From: Pyxidicoccus sp. MSG2
GTDB taxonomy: Bacteria > Myxococcota > Myxococcia > Myxococcales > Myxococcaceae
Reading direction: 5' to 3'
DNA length: 64,000 nt
Assembly: GCF_026626705.1 (NCBI RefSeq)
Contig: NZ_JAPNKC010000001.1
Span: forward strand, 10,378,001-10,442,000
This document shows positions 9,302 to 18,822 of this stretch, in pieces. Position numbers and translations under genes: made by a program. Below the pieces are notes generated by a model. That model was not told the DNA's origin and did not search any database. It saw only the letters and a list, made by a program, of their open reading frames with translations. The stretch's first letter is position 1; every line of letters begins with the position of its first letter.

Positions 9302-10834
9302 TTGCGCAAGGTTGGCCAGGTCGTGTTGGGGGACGACTACGAAATTGCCGAGCCGAGGGCATCGTCCATGCTTGAGGCGCTGCGAGCGGTCGGCTACAGC
9401 GTGCAGACTGCGCTGGCGGACCTGATCGACAACAGCATCACGGCGGGCGCACGCAATGTCTGGCTCACCTTCCATTGGAATGGCGAGGACTCGTACATCA
9501 CCTTGAGGGACGACGGCCGGGGGATGTCTGAGGCCGAACTGGCGGATGCCATGCGCCCAGGCAATCGCAGCCCGCTGGATGAGCGGGAGCCGCATGACCT
9601 CGGGCGTTTCGGTCTGGGCCTGAAGACGTCCTCATTCTCGCAGGCACGTCGGCTCTCGGTTGCCACGCTCAAGGCTCGTGGCAGGCGTGCCATACGGCGT
9701 TGGGATCTCGATTATGTAAGGGAAAGCAGCGAGTGGCGTCTGCTCAAGACAGAGGCTCCAGGCTCCGCGGCTCGACTATCCGCGTTGGATGGACATCAGC
9801 AGGGAACGCTTGTCCTATGGGAGCAGATGGATCGCATCGTCGGGAAGGTACGAAAGGACGATGCTCAGGCTCAGAGCAGGTTCCTGGCTCTGGCCCGTAC
9901 CGTGGGGAGGCACCTCGCCATGGTCTTCCACAGGTACCTTGAAGCAGGAGAGGGACGTCCGTCCCTTCGAATCTACCTCAACGGTCACGATACCGGCTCC
10001 CTGATCCGTCCGTGGGACCCCTTCCTCTCCTCGCATGTGACCACATACCAGTTTCCTGAGGAGGTACTGACACTCCGAGGCGAGCAGGTTCATGTGACGG
10101 GCTACGTCCTGCCGCACAAGGATCGCATGACGGAGGACGGGTATGAGGCGGCTGCGGGTCCGGGAGGATGGAACACCCAACAGGGATTCTACGTATACCG
10201 GGAGCGTCGCCTGCTGGTGGCGGGAGGATGGCTCAGTCTGGGGTATGCCAACGAGGAGCACTACAGGCTGGCCAGGCTGAAGGTGGATATCCCCAACTCG
10301 ACGGATGCCGAGTGGGAGATCGATGTCAAGAAGTCGCGCGCCAAGCCCCCTGCGGAGCTGGAGGAACGGCTGAGAGAGTTGGCAGATACGATTCGCAAGA
10401 GAGCCCGGGAGGTGTTCGTCCACCGGGGCGCGCGCGGACGCACAGCCGGGGTTCAAGAAATCGATGATGCCTGGGAGTCGGTGACCCGGCGCGGCAGGCT
10501 TGGCTACCGCATTGACAGGGAACATCCACTCGTGAAGTTCGTCATCGACCGGCAGGGGAGTGACCAGAAACCGCTCAAAGCACTTCTCCGCCTGCTCGAG
10601 GAAACCGTGCCAGTGCAGCGCATCTGGCTGGATGCGGCCGAGAAGCCCGAGGCTCATGCGGCCGCGTTTGAGGACGAACCGCCAGCGAAGGTTGCAGAGG
10701 TGATTGAGGAACTCTTCAAGTCACTGCGCGCCGTTGGGGAATCGGTGGAGTCCGCTCGGGAGCGACTCCGTACCATGCGCCCGTTCGAGCAGTACGCGAA
10801 GACCATCAACGAACTGGGCTCGAAGAAGCCTTGA
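9302..10834 (+). CDS. GHKL (MORC/Hsp90-like) ATPase of a restriction-type island
   Basis: A 510-residue protein with an N-terminal GHKL ATPase. Motifs: N-box region LADLIDNSITAGA at about 41-53, DDGRGMS (G1), and GRFGLGLKTSS (G2). The position usually held by the catalytic Glu before LIDN is Asp here, which I believe is common in this bacterial subfamily. The remainder resembles the transducer half of MORC/MutL-type proteins. Such ATPases next to Z1, PD-(D/E)XK and AIPR proteins have been proposed by comparative genomics (Iyer, Abhiman and Aravind) to form restriction-modification-like systems. TTG is the start, supported by GAGGA four bases upstream. It is the first gene of a four-gene operon, 39 bases before the next. 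Confidence 0.88.
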   Translation: MRKVGQVVLGDDYEIAEPRASSMLEALRAVGYSVQTALADLIDNSITAGARNVWLTFHWNGEDSYITLRDDGRGMSEAELADAMRPGNRSPLDEREPHDLGRFGLGLKTSSFSQARRLSVATLKARGRRAIRRWDLDYVRESSEWRLLKTEAPGSAARLSALDGHQQGTLVLWEQMDRIVGKVRKDDAQAQSRFLALARTVGRHLAMVFHRYLEAGEGRPSLRIYLNGHDTGSLIRPWDPFLSSHVTTYQFPEEVLTLRGEQVHVTGYVLPHKDRMTEDGYEAAAGPGGWNTQQGFYVYRERRLLVAGGWLSLGYANEEHYRLARLKVDIPNSTDAEWEIDVKKSRAKPPAELEERLRELADTIRKRAREVFVHRGARGRTAGVQEIDDAWESVTRRGRLGYRIDREHPLVKFVIDRQGSDQKPLKALLRLLEETVPVQRIWLDAAEKPEAHAAAFEDEPPAKVAEVIEELFKSLRAVGESVESARERLRTMRPFEQYAKTINELGSKKP

Positions 10835-10873
10835 TGCGGTCATCCACGAATAGCCCTTGAAGGGATTGAATCA

Positions 10874-13732
10874 ATGAATACCGCCTACGACAGTGCGTGG
10901 ACTATCGCACAGGTGCTGATCAAGGGGCATGTGCAGCAGGGACAGGCACTGACCCGCGAGATGATTGCAGCGAAGGTCGACATCGCGCTCCAGATGGACG
11001 CAGCGCTCAAGAACGAGGTTGATCGAGAACGCCTCGTTGCTGACCTCGAGTCCTCATTCACCGTGTGGATGGGTAGTTCGGTGACCTTGGAGAACAACGA
11101 GGATCACGTCGCCTGGTTAACCAGCCTCAAGACAAGCATCGAGTGGAAGTTCTGGAAGAGATACCAACGCCTCCTCCAGCAGAAGCGCTGGGCTGCTGCA
11201 AGCATCGACAAGCTTGGTGAGTTGACCGACGAAACGCTCGGTAGGCTTGAAAATCCGGAGCGCAAGGGCATGTGGAGCCGGCGGGGGCTGGTCGTCGGGC
11301 ATGTGCAATCGGGAAAGACTGCTAACTACACAGGACTTATCTGCAAGGCGGCGGATGCGGGCTACAAGGTCATCATCGTGCTTGCAGGCATCCACAAGAG
11401 TCTGCGTAGTCAGACGCAGATCCGATTGGATGAGGGCTTCCTCGGGTACGAGAGCAAAGACGAGTCAGTTGAAGGTTCGACTCCCAAACCCATCGGAGTC
11501 GGTCAGATCGACCCCAGCATTCGTGCGAACACCATCACGACGCGGGCTGACGACGGCGATTTCAAGATGAGTGTCCGGCGCAATTTCCACATCGGGCCCG
11601 GAGGTATTCCGCTTCTGTTCGTCGTCAAGAAGAACGCGCGCGTGCTGGCGAACCTGAACTCATGGGTTGAGCGATTTGCCCAGAAGACACTCACGGTTGG
11701 CGGTGTGGAAAGGCGTGTCGTTCCGGATGTGCCTCTTCTGGTCATTGACGACGAGGCTGACCACGCGTCAATCGATACCCGGGCCCAGGAGTTCGATGAT
11801 GAGGGGCGTCCCGACCCCGACCACGACCCGACCGCCATCAACAAGCAGATTCGAAAGTTGCTCCACCTTTTTGAGCGGAATGCTTACGTCGGCTACACGG
11901 CCACTCCGTTTGCCAACATCTTCATCCACGATGCTGGCCAGACCGAAGAGTACGGTGAGGATCTGTTCCCGAGGAGTTTCATTACGAATCTGCCCGCTCC
12001 GTCTGACTATGTCGGTCCGGTTCGTGTCTTCGGTCTGGACCCCGACCCCTCGCTGAATGTCGAGGAGCAGGAACCGCTCGGACTCATCCGAGACATCTCC
12101 GATCATGCCGATTCGATCGCCGCTGGCGAGCGGAATGGTTGGATGCCTCCCGTTCACAAGAAGGAGCACAAACCCCGGTATAAAGAAAAGAACGAGTTGC
12201 CGCCGTCCCTGCGTGCGGCGCTTTACTCCTTCGTGCTCGCGTGTGCGGCACGCCGAGCGCGTGGGCAACTCAAAGAGCATAATTCGATGCTCGTGCATGT
12301 GACCCGCTTCACCGATGTGCAGAAGGAGGTCTTCGGGCAAGTCAAGCAGGTGCTCAAGACCTTGCAGGACCATCTGGAACTGGGTGGGGCTGCTGGTATC
12401 ACCGGTATGCTCACGGAGTTGCGGCGCCTCTGGGAAGAGGACTTCGTTCCTACTACCCGCTCCATCAACGACCCTGCACTAACAGTTCTCTCATGGTCCC
12501 AGGTCGCTCCGCACCTCAAGGCGGCAGTGGCTGGCATCAAGGTCAAGCAGATCAACGGCACGGCAGGGGACGTACTCGATTACGAAGAGTACCGGGCGAC
12601 GGGCCTAAGCGTCATTGCGGTGGGAGGGGACAAGCTCGCGCGAGGTCTGACGTTGGAGGGGCTTACCGTGAGCTACTTCCTGCGGGCCTCCCGGATGTAC
12701 GACACTCTCATGCAAATGGGCCGCTGGTTTGGCTACAGGCCCGGCTACCTGGACCTCTGTCGCCTTTACATGACACAGGAACTTGATGAGTGGTTCCAGC
12801 ACATAACAAACGCGAGCGAGGAACTGCGGCAGGAGTTCGACCAGATGGCGGCTGTCAATGGGTCTCCATCTGACTATGGACTCAAAGTTCGTTCGCACTC
12901 AACTCTGCTAATTACGTCTCCAGTCAAGATGAGAAATGGAGTTGATCTTCAAATCTCGTTCGCTGGGAGTATTGTCGAGACAACCAACTTCGTCCCCCGA
13001 CCTGAGGCGCTGGAGTACAATCGGGCCGCTACTGTTAGGTTTCTTGAGAAGCTAGGTGTGCGTGACCCGGGATGGACTCAATCACGTCCGAGTGGCATCG
13101 AAGAGTGGAAGAACTCATTTGTATGGCAGGATGTGTCGGCTGTGAGTGTTGCTGCATTCCTGGCTACCCTTCATGTGCCGGCAAGCTCTACCAAGGCAGT
13201 AGGGGCATTGATTGCCGAGTTTATTAATCAGCAAATTCAGCAAGGTGAGCTGACACGTTGGACGGTTGTGCTTTTTGGTGGTGGCGAGGGACCGGAAAAT
13301 ACACTTGCGGGACTGCCGGTCAAGCTGACGCAACGGCGGGCCAAGAGTAAAGACCCTCAGAATGGCCTGTATACAATTCGCCGCCTGGTCAGCCCCAAGG
13401 ATGAAGCTATCGACATTGATGCGGTTGCTTATGAGCAGGCGCTCCTGCTGACCAAAGAGAATTTTCGCCGTCACCGTGACGCCGGCCGTACAAGGCAAGT
13501 CAAGGAGCCGGAAATTCCCAGCGGCCCCTTCATTCGGAACGTGCGTCGCAAGGACCGGGGCCTCCTGATCATTTATCCACTGGATCCAGCTGCCGATACG
13601 AGCAATATGCTCCAAGCCAAAGTGACGCCTATCGGTTGGGCAGTTAGCTTCCCTTCGTCCGAAACCGCAGCGATGGTGCCATACCGAGTCAATAATGTTT
13701 ACTGGGAACAGCAATATGGGAGTTTGAAGTGA
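10874..13732 (+). CDS. Z1 domain-containing ATPase/endonuclease
   Basis: A 952-residue protein of the Z1 family (PF10593), a superfamily II helicase-like P-loop ATPase found in restriction-like islands. The Walker A motif is GHVQSGKTANY near residue 142 and Walker B is VIDDEADHAS near 293. GYTATPFANI (motif III-like) and GGDKLARGLT followed by QMGRWFGYR (motifs V-VI) are also visible. It probably uses ATP to translocate or remodel DNA for a nuclease partner. The 3' half of the gene is noticeably AT-richer than the surrounding chromosome. Its stop overlaps the GTG start of the next gene, so the two are probably translationally coupled. Confidence 0.92.
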   Translation: MNTAYDSAWTIAQVLIKGHVQQGQALTREMIAAKVDIALQMDAALKNEVDRERLVADLESSFTVWMGSSVTLENNEDHVAWLTSLKTSIEWKFWKRYQRLLQQKRWAAASIDKLGELTDETLGRLENPERKGMWSRRGLVVGHVQSGKTANYTGLICKAADAGYKVIIVLAGIHKSLRSQTQIRLDEGFLGYESKDESVEGSTPKPIGVGQIDPSIRANTITTRADDGDFKMSVRRNFHIGPGGIPLLFVVKKNARVLANLNSWVERFAQKTLTVGGVERRVVPDVPLLVIDDEADHASIDTRAQEFDDEGRPDPDHDPTAINKQIRKLLHLFERNAYVGYTATPFANIFIHDAGQTEEYGEDLFPRSFITNLPAPSDYVGPVRVFGLDPDPSLNVEEQEPLGLIRDISDHADSIAAGERNGWMPPVHKKEHKPRYKEKNELPPSLRAALYSFVLACAARRARGQLKEHNSMLVHVTRFTDVQKEVFGQVKQVLKTLQDHLELGGAAGITGMLTELRRLWEEDFVPTTRSINDPALTVLSWSQVAPHLKAAVAGIKVKQINGTAGDVLDYEEYRATGLSVIAVGGDKLARGLTLEGLTVSYFLRASRMYDTLMQMGRWFGYRPGYLDLCRLYMTQELDEWFQHITNASEELRQEFDQMAAVNGSPSDYGLKVRSHSTLLITSPVKMRNGVDLQISFAGSIVETTNFVPRPEALEYNRAATVRFLEKLGVRDPGWTQSRPSGIEEWKNSFVWQDVSAVSVAAFLATLHVPASSTKAVGALIAEFINQQIQQGELTRWTVVLFGGGEGPENTLAGLPVKLTQRRAKSKDPQNGLYTIRRLVSPKDEAIDIDAVAYEQALLLTKENFRRHRDAGRTRQVKEPEIPSGPFIRNVRRKDRGLLIIYPLDPAADTSNMLQAKVTPIGWAVSFPSSETAAMVPYRVNNVYWEQQYGSLK

Positions 13733-14733
13733 AATCCGTCGAAGCGGCTTGGGCACTTATTGCTGATGAACCTAAGCGCCAAGTCGGGCTTGTTGCGCGA
13801 CGCATTCATCCCGAGGCCTCGCTGGAAATCTATGCGGGCCTAGACAGACCATCAGACGTCCCGGTCGTCTGCATCCATGTACGGCCCGCTGCGCTTCGCG
13901 TGGTCGGAGAATTCCCATCGTCTGCGGGTTTCGTGCTGCAGCGGGAGAGCAATCCGCATCCCGGTCCTGACTCGGTCCGGCTGAGTCTCTGGCTCGCGGC
14001 TCCGTTATATCGTGATGTCTTCGGAGTTCTTGCGCAGGATGTCGTCGACAGCATTGCGCAAGCCTCGGATCAGCGAGCGGCCGTCGCGACATTCGTTGAA
14101 AGGCTCCGGCGGTGGCAAGAGTTCCTCGAGCGGCACGGTCCGGAGGGGTTGGGCGCCCATGCCCAGCGCGGTCTGTATGGCGAACTCTGGTTCCTGCGTC
14201 AGCAAGCCATTCCCCTAAAGGGGGCCGACATTGCCATCTCTGCATGGACGGGGCCTGAGCGTAGCAATCAGGATTTCCAGTTCGCCGGATGCGCCGTGGA
14301 GGTCAAGACAACTGCAAGTAATCCGCACCACCAAGTGGTGATCTCCAACATCCGACAATTGGATGAGACGCATGTTCCAGCCCTACTGCTGCTGCATGTG
14401 GCACTTGAAGTACGTCACGATGCAGGAGAGACGCTCGTGGGCATCGTTGAGTCGATACGAGCCTTGCTGCGGCCACACTCCCAACCCCTGTCGCTGTTCG
14501 AGGAGAAACTCCGGAGTTGGGGGTACCTCGATGTCCACGCGGTTCACTACGCAGATGCTGCTTACGTCGTGCGCGGGCATTGCTTTTATCACGTGACGGG
14601 CAGCTTCCCCCGGCTCATCGAATCGGACATCCCCGATGGGGTCGGAGACGTCCGTTACTCCGTCGTGCTAGCGGCTTGCGCCCACTACCAACTGGCTTCG
14701 GAAGAAGCCGCTGCACTCCTGGCTGGGAAGTGA
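13729..14733 (+). CDS. PD-(D/E)XK motif protein (DUF4420 family)
   Basis: A 334-residue protein that I assign to the PD-(D/E)XK motif family formerly called DUF4420 (PF14390). The nuclease core is visible as GLYGELWFL, then SNQDFQFAG and VEVKTTAS at about 182-195. This gives the acidic residue, the second Asp and the E-x-K triad of restriction-endonuclease folds. It is the most likely DNA-cutting subunit of the island. The GTG start overlaps the Z1 stop in the arrangement GTGA, and the AIPR gene follows after 3 bases. Both spacings argue for co-translation and a complex with Z1 and AIPR. Confidence 0.88.
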   Translation: MKSVEAAWALIADEPKRQVGLVARRIHPEASLEIYAGLDRPSDVPVVCIHVRPAALRVVGEFPSSAGFVLQRESNPHPGPDSVRLSLWLAAPLYRDVFGVLAQDVVDSIAQASDQRAAVATFVERLRRWQEFLERHGPEGLGAHAQRGLYGELWFLRQQAIPLKGADIAISAWTGPERSNQDFQFAGCAVEVKTTASNPHHQVVISNIRQLDETHVPALLLLHVALEVRHDAGETLVGIVESIRALLRPHSQPLSLFEEKLRSWGYLDVHAVHYADAAYVVRGHCFYHVTGSFPRLIESDIPDGVGDVRYSVVLAACAHYQLASEEAAALLAGK

Positions 14734-14736
14734 CAA

Positions 14737-16887
14737 ATGTCCTTGAGTCCAGAGATTCTTGGCTTTGCCCGCGAGTTCCACGCTGAAGTTGTCTCCGCCG
14801 CTAGAGGAGAAATGGCAAGCCAGAGCAGTGCATCTCAAGAGGTCGAGTTCAAGGAAAACGCCTTCACTGAGCGAGTGATGGAAATCATCGCGGAAGCCGG
14901 CGCCGTCAGTGGCGGCCATGCCTGCTACTTCCGAAAGGAACTCGGGAACCGCCAACTGAAGGTGAATGGCTACAACGTGAGTGACGACGAAGAGCAACTC
15001 GACGTCATCACCAGCATCTACAAGGATTCCCCTGCGCCTGCGGTACTCCGAATGACGGAGGTGTACCAGACCATCCAGCGCGCTTTGCACTTCGTCAACG
15101 CGGCGGCGGGTGGGCTTTCGAGCAAGATGGAGCAGGCTCATCCCGCGCATGACATGGCTGATCGGGTCAATGCTCTGTTCTCGACGGGCAGTGTGCGGCG
15201 TGTCAACGTCATCGTGCTTACTGATTGCGTCGTGCGCGAGCACCAGCCGCAAAAGGCGCTGAAGATCAGCAAGCATGACCGGATCGAAGTACGTGCGGAC
15301 ATATGGGACATCGAGCGTCTGTGTCGAAGCATGAGCTCGGGGCGTGTCCGAGAGACCATCGAAATCGATTTCGTAGAGGAATTCGGGCACGCCATTCCCT
15401 GCCTGCCGGTTCCAATCTCCGATGGAGAGTACGGAGCCTATCTGGCAGTGGTGCCGGGCGAAGTTCTCTACAAGTTGTACGACGAGTATGGGGAACGACT
15501 CCTAGAACTCAACGTGCGCTCCTTCCTCCAGGCTCGTGGCAAGATCAATCGCGGGATTCGTGACACCTTGCTGAAGGAACCCCAACTCTTTTTTGCCTAC
15601 AACAATGGCATCACTGCGGTCGCGGAGGACGTGAAGACGACACTGCAGCCCGATGGCTCTACAGCCCTTGCATGGGTGCGGGGGCTGCAAATCGTCAACG
15701 GCGGCCAGACGACGGCCTCCATCCACCGGGCTGGCAAGAAAGACCAGGCGGAACTCTCGGGAGTATTCGTGCAGATGAAGCTCTCCCAGGTACGTGAAGA
15801 GCTCCTGGACACGCTTGTTCCGCGCATTTCCCTGTACGCAAACAGCCAGAACAAGGTGAATGATGCCGACTTCTCGGCAAACGACCTGTTTCATCAGAAG
15901 TTGGAGAGTCTCTCGCGCACGATCTGGGCGCCGGGTGAGCAGAGCCGTTGGTTTTATGAACGAGCCCGTGGCCAGTACCAGGTCGCTCGAGGAAAAGCGG
16001 CGACACCTGCTCAACAACGACAATTCGACAGCATCCACCCTACGTCGCAAATGTTCACGAAGACAGATCTCGCTGCTTTCGAGCACAGCTGGGGTCAATG
16101 TCCCCACCTCGTCAGCAGGGGGGCGCAGAAGAACTTCGTGGAGTTCATGTTGCTTCTCAAGGAGCAACACCCCGACTTTGTCCCGGACGAACATTACTTC
16201 ACCCAGCTTGTGGCCAAGGCCATCATCTTCCGCGAGGCACAGGCGCTTGCACGCGAAGCTCGTATTGCCGCGTATAAAGCGAACGTCGTCACCTATGCTG
16301 TTGCGTATCTCGGTGCGCGGCTGGGCGCACGACTGGACCTCGATGAGCTCTGGCGAGCCCAGAGTCTAACTCCTCAGTTGCAAGAGGCCCTTCGTGGGCT
16401 CCTCACCCCTGTTGAAGGCGCCATCAAGCGCACGGCAGGTGAGAGAAACGTCACGGAGTGGTGCAAGAAGGAGGAGTGCTGGAAGGCCATCAAGGCCATG
16501 GACCTGCCACTTCCTTCAAGCTTGTTGGGGCTGGCGAATGTTGCGCGCGCGAGCAAGAAGGGTGGGGTGAAAGAAGCCCAGGAGAACCTCCGTAGGTTGC
16601 CGGTACCCAAGCTTGCGCAAGCCGTGAATACCGTCTTGAGCGGCCTTGTCCAAACAGGGCAGGGGCGCGATACATCTTTGATTGCGGTCGCGCTTGCAAA
16701 GGCCCTGACGCCGGCAGGGCTTGAGGTTATCAACAACGTATCGTCCGGGGGGACTCTCTGGGTAGTTGGTGGGGCAGAGCTCGCTCCGGTGATGAGAGAA
16801 GTACGCGAACACGGTCTCCGCGCCGTGTTTCGCGAAGGCGGAGGGCGCGCAACCGAGCACCGCCCTGCGTGGTATATTGACGGCTGA
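14737..16887 (+). CDS. AIPR family protein
   Basis: A 716-residue member of the AIPR (abortive infection phage resistance) family, PF10592. The family core is clear: FAYNNGITAVAEDV near 285, IVNGGQTTASIH near 318, then a YANSQNKVNDADFSAN block. AIPR proteins were named after lactococcal abortive-infection genes and recur as the last gene of MTase/Z1/MORC islands; their biochemical role is not settled. ATG at 14737 follows the previous stop by 3 bases. This is the final gene of the operon; just after it coding on the plus strand stops, and the island's right junction begins. Confidence 0.92.
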   Translation: MSLSPEILGFAREFHAEVVSAARGEMASQSSASQEVEFKENAFTERVMEIIAEAGAVSGGHACYFRKELGNRQLKVNGYNVSDDEEQLDVITSIYKDSPAPAVLRMTEVYQTIQRALHFVNAAAGGLSSKMEQAHPAHDMADRVNALFSTGSVRRVNVIVLTDCVVREHQPQKALKISKHDRIEVRADIWDIERLCRSMSSGRVRETIEIDFVEEFGHAIPCLPVPISDGEYGAYLAVVPGEVLYKLYDEYGERLLELNVRSFLQARGKINRGIRDTLLKEPQLFFAYNNGITAVAEDVKTTLQPDGSTALAWVRGLQIVNGGQTTASIHRAGKKDQAELSGVFVQMKLSQVREELLDTLVPRISLYANSQNKVNDADFSANDLFHQKLESLSRTIWAPGEQSRWFYERARGQYQVARGKAATPAQQRQFDSIHPTSQMFTKTDLAAFEHSWGQCPHLVSRGAQKNFVEFMLLLKEQHPDFVPDEHYFTQLVAKAIIFREAQALAREARIAAYKANVVTYAVAYLGARLGARLDLDELWRAQSLTPQLQEALRGLLTPVEGAIKRTAGERNVTEWCKKEECWKAIKAMDLPLPSSLLGLANVARASKKGGVKEAQENLRRLPVPKLAQAVNTVLSGLVQTGQGRDTSLIAVALAKALTPAGLEVINNVSSGGTLWVVGGAELAPVMREVREHGLRAVFREGGGRATEHRPAWYIDG

Positions 16888-16994
16888 AGGGCGTTGATGG
16901 TGCAGGCGAATGGGCGGCGCTGAGGGACGGACGCTTCCTGGGTTGATCGCTGCCGCCGAGCTGACCGGATGACTCTCACAGAGGTTATGAGGAA

Positions 16995-17186
16995 TCAGCC
17001 GGCGGGCTTGCACCGGACCACAGGCGGATGATTGCGCGCCTCGCACGCAACCGTCTGGGCGCGCGTCCGATACTGAAGGCAACTCCGCTGAAGCGCTGGG
17101 TTCCCGCAGACCCCCGTCGCGTGAGCCGTCGCGCCGCCACAGACCGGACTCCAAGTGGAAATCGGAGCGGCGCGGTGCGCGAAGCC
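16995..17186 (-). pseudogene. Cys-rich C-terminal remnant at the island's right junction
   Basis: Directly after the TGA of the sigma-54 activator, the same minus-strand frame stays open for 63 codons to a TGA at 16995-16997. It reads like real protein: VCGGATAHATGVCGNPAL, then RSCLQYRTRAQTVACEA and VVRCKPAG, with regularly spaced cysteines as in secreted disulfide-rich proteins. No start codon fits, so I read it as the 3' remnant of a lost gene, not an active one. Low to moderate confidence, because the evidence is composition and Cys spacing only. Confidence 0.35.
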
Positions 17187-18158
17187 TCAGCGCGAGCGCG
17201 CCTTCAGCCCATGCCGCCGCATCAGCTCGAAGAACGCGCGCCGGTGCTTGCCGCTGGCCCGCGCCGCCGCGGCGATGTTGCCCTCGTGCTCCGTGAGGGA
17301 CTCCTCCACCCACGCCTTCTCGAAGGCCTCCACCACCCGCCGCTTCGCCGACTGGAACGACTCGCGCGACTGGCGCTGCGCCTCCAGTCGCGCGGCCGAC
17401 GGCATCACCTCCGAGAGCAGTGGCAGGTGCTCCACCTCCACCCGCCTCCCCGGCCGGGTGCACAGCAGGAAGCGCGCGCAGTTCTCCACCTCGCGCACGT
17501 TGCCCGGCCACGAATACGCGAGCAGCCGCTCCAGTGCCTCCGCCGTGAAGGACACCGGCGCCTGGCCATACTCCGCCGCGTAGTGCTCCAGGAAGTGCTC
17601 CAGCAGGGGAGGGATGTCCTCCGGCCGCTCCCGCAGCGGCGGCACCTCGATGGGCAGCACCCGCAGCCGGAAGAACAAGTCGAACCGGAAGTTCCCCGCC
17701 TGCGTCTCCGTGAGCAGGTCCGCGTTGGTGGCGGCGACGATGCGCACGTTCGAGCGGTGCAGCTTCGAGTCCCCCAGCGGTCGGTACTCCTTCTGCTGGA
17801 TGAGCCGCAAGAGCTTCACCTGGTTCGCCAGCGGCAGCGCGTCCACCTCGTCCAGGAACAGTGTCCCGCCCTCCGCCTCCGCCACCAGCCCCCGGTTGCG
17901 GGAGCGCGCCCCGGTGAAGGCTCCACCCACGTGTCCGAACAGCTCGTTCTCGAAGAGGTCCGCGGGCAGCGCGCCGCAGTTGACGGGGATGAAGGGGTGG
18001 GGCGCGCGCTGGCTCTGCTCGTGGATGCGCCGCGCGTACAACTCCTTGCCGACGCCGCTCGGCCCCTGGATGAGGACTTCCGCGTCATTCAGCGCCGCCG
18101 CGGCGACCAGCGCCAGCAGACGCTCATGGACCGGACTGAGTCCAAGGATGGTGATCAT
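17187..18158 (-). CDS. Sigma-54-dependent transcriptional activator (PspF-like, no sensor domain)
   Basis: A 323-residue AAA+ activator of sigma-54 RNA polymerase. Visible motifs: GPSGVGKE (Walker A), ELFGHVGGAFTGA (GAFTGA loop contacting sigma-54), GGTLFLDEVDAL (Walker B), FRFDLFFRL, and the RERPEDIPPL sensor region. A C-terminal Fis-type HTH ends in SGKHRRAFFELMRRHGL. There is no receiver, GAF or FHA domain, so activity must be set by a separate protein or by its own level, as for PspF. ATG at 18158 is preferred because a GGGGGGG run sits about 7 bases upstream; an ATG at 18179 is possible. A broken relative lies at 6600-6731, on the other side of the defence island. Confidence 0.93.
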   Translation of the reverse strand: MITILGLSPVHERLLALVAAAALNDAEVLIQGPSGVGKELYARRIHEQSQRAPHPFIPVNCGALPADLFENELFGHVGGAFTGARSRNRGLVAEAEGGTLFLDEVDALPLANQVKLLRLIQQKEYRPLGDSKLHRSNVRIVAATNADLLTETQAGNFRFDLFFRLRVLPIEVPPLRERPEDIPPLLEHFLEHYAAEYGQAPVSFTAEALERLLAYSWPGNVREVENCARFLLCTRPGRRVEVEHLPLLSEVMPSAARLEAQRQSRESFQSAKRRVVEAFEKAWVEESLTEHEGNIAAAARASGKHRRAFFELMRRHGLKARSR

Positions 18159-18358
18159 GTGCGAGCCCCCCCGCGACACCCGAACGCTAGCGACCTTCCA
18201 GACTCCTTCAAGAAAACAACATGTCTCGAAATGTCGGAGAAAGTCGCGACGTTCATCATCCTATCCGTGGGATGGGGACCCGCCTGACAACCCGATCGAG
18301 CACACACGGATTGAACGGGCTTCGCGGATTTTCTTCCCTCACGACAGGCCCGCGGGCC

Positions 18359-18568
18359 TCAGTCGTGGGTGCCGATGTGCTGGTCGCCGTGGGCGTCACA
18401 GACCCAGTGGAAGGCGCAGGAGCACGCCACGGCGCGGGCGCGCGTACAGCAGCGGCCGCCAAAGTGCTCCGGCAGCGCAATGGCGTCATCGTCCGGAGGA
18501 GGCTCGGGCAGCAGCAGCGGCTCCACGAAGTCCTCGATGCGCTCACAGCCCCCAAACTCGTCGAACAT
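18359..18568 (-). CDS. Small Cys/His-rich protein, unknown function
   Basis: A 69-residue ORF. Its reality is supported by an ideal GGAGGT six bases before the ATG and by non-random composition. The N-terminal half is acidic and proline-rich (PLLLPEPPPDDDA). The C-terminal half holds CC, CSC and a lone C with three histidines (FHWVCDAHGDQHIGTHD), a plausible metal site. No family recognised. A GC hairpin at 18341-18366 covers its stop codon, but no T-run follows. It lies upstream of the sigma-54 activator on the same strand, 200 bases apart, so they may or may not be co-transcribed. Confidence 0.6.
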   Translation of the reverse strand: MFDEFGGCERIEDFVEPLLLPEPPPDDDAIALPEHFGGRCCTRARAVACSCAFHWVCDAHGDQHIGTHD

Positions 18569-18822
18569 GGCCGACCTCCAGGCTCACGAGCGTCAAGGTA
18601 GAGAGGGGGTCTGACAGGTGGGGCCGCGGCGGCGGCGGGCGGGGCCGTCCGGCCTGCCGTCCTGCAAGCATCAAAGTGGCCTCTGTCCGGGGGTGGATCC
18701 TTCCATGGGTGAACGCCTGCCGGGCGGACTGTGGGGAAGTGAACCCGTTGCGGCGGGTGCAAGTGGGCGGCATGGAAGAAGCTGGGGTCCAGGCCGGTCA
18801 AAGAGGCGGAGGTGTGGCGGCC

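Noticed and set aside
6744..16887. Naming the island DISARM or BREX
   Set aside because: No DrmA/B/C, PglX, PglZ or BrxL homologs are visible; the set fits the MORC/Z1/AIPR restriction-like type instead.
18341..18366. Intrinsic terminator after the small Cys/His protein
   Set aside because: A good GC stem, but it overlaps the stop codon and lacks a T-run on either strand.
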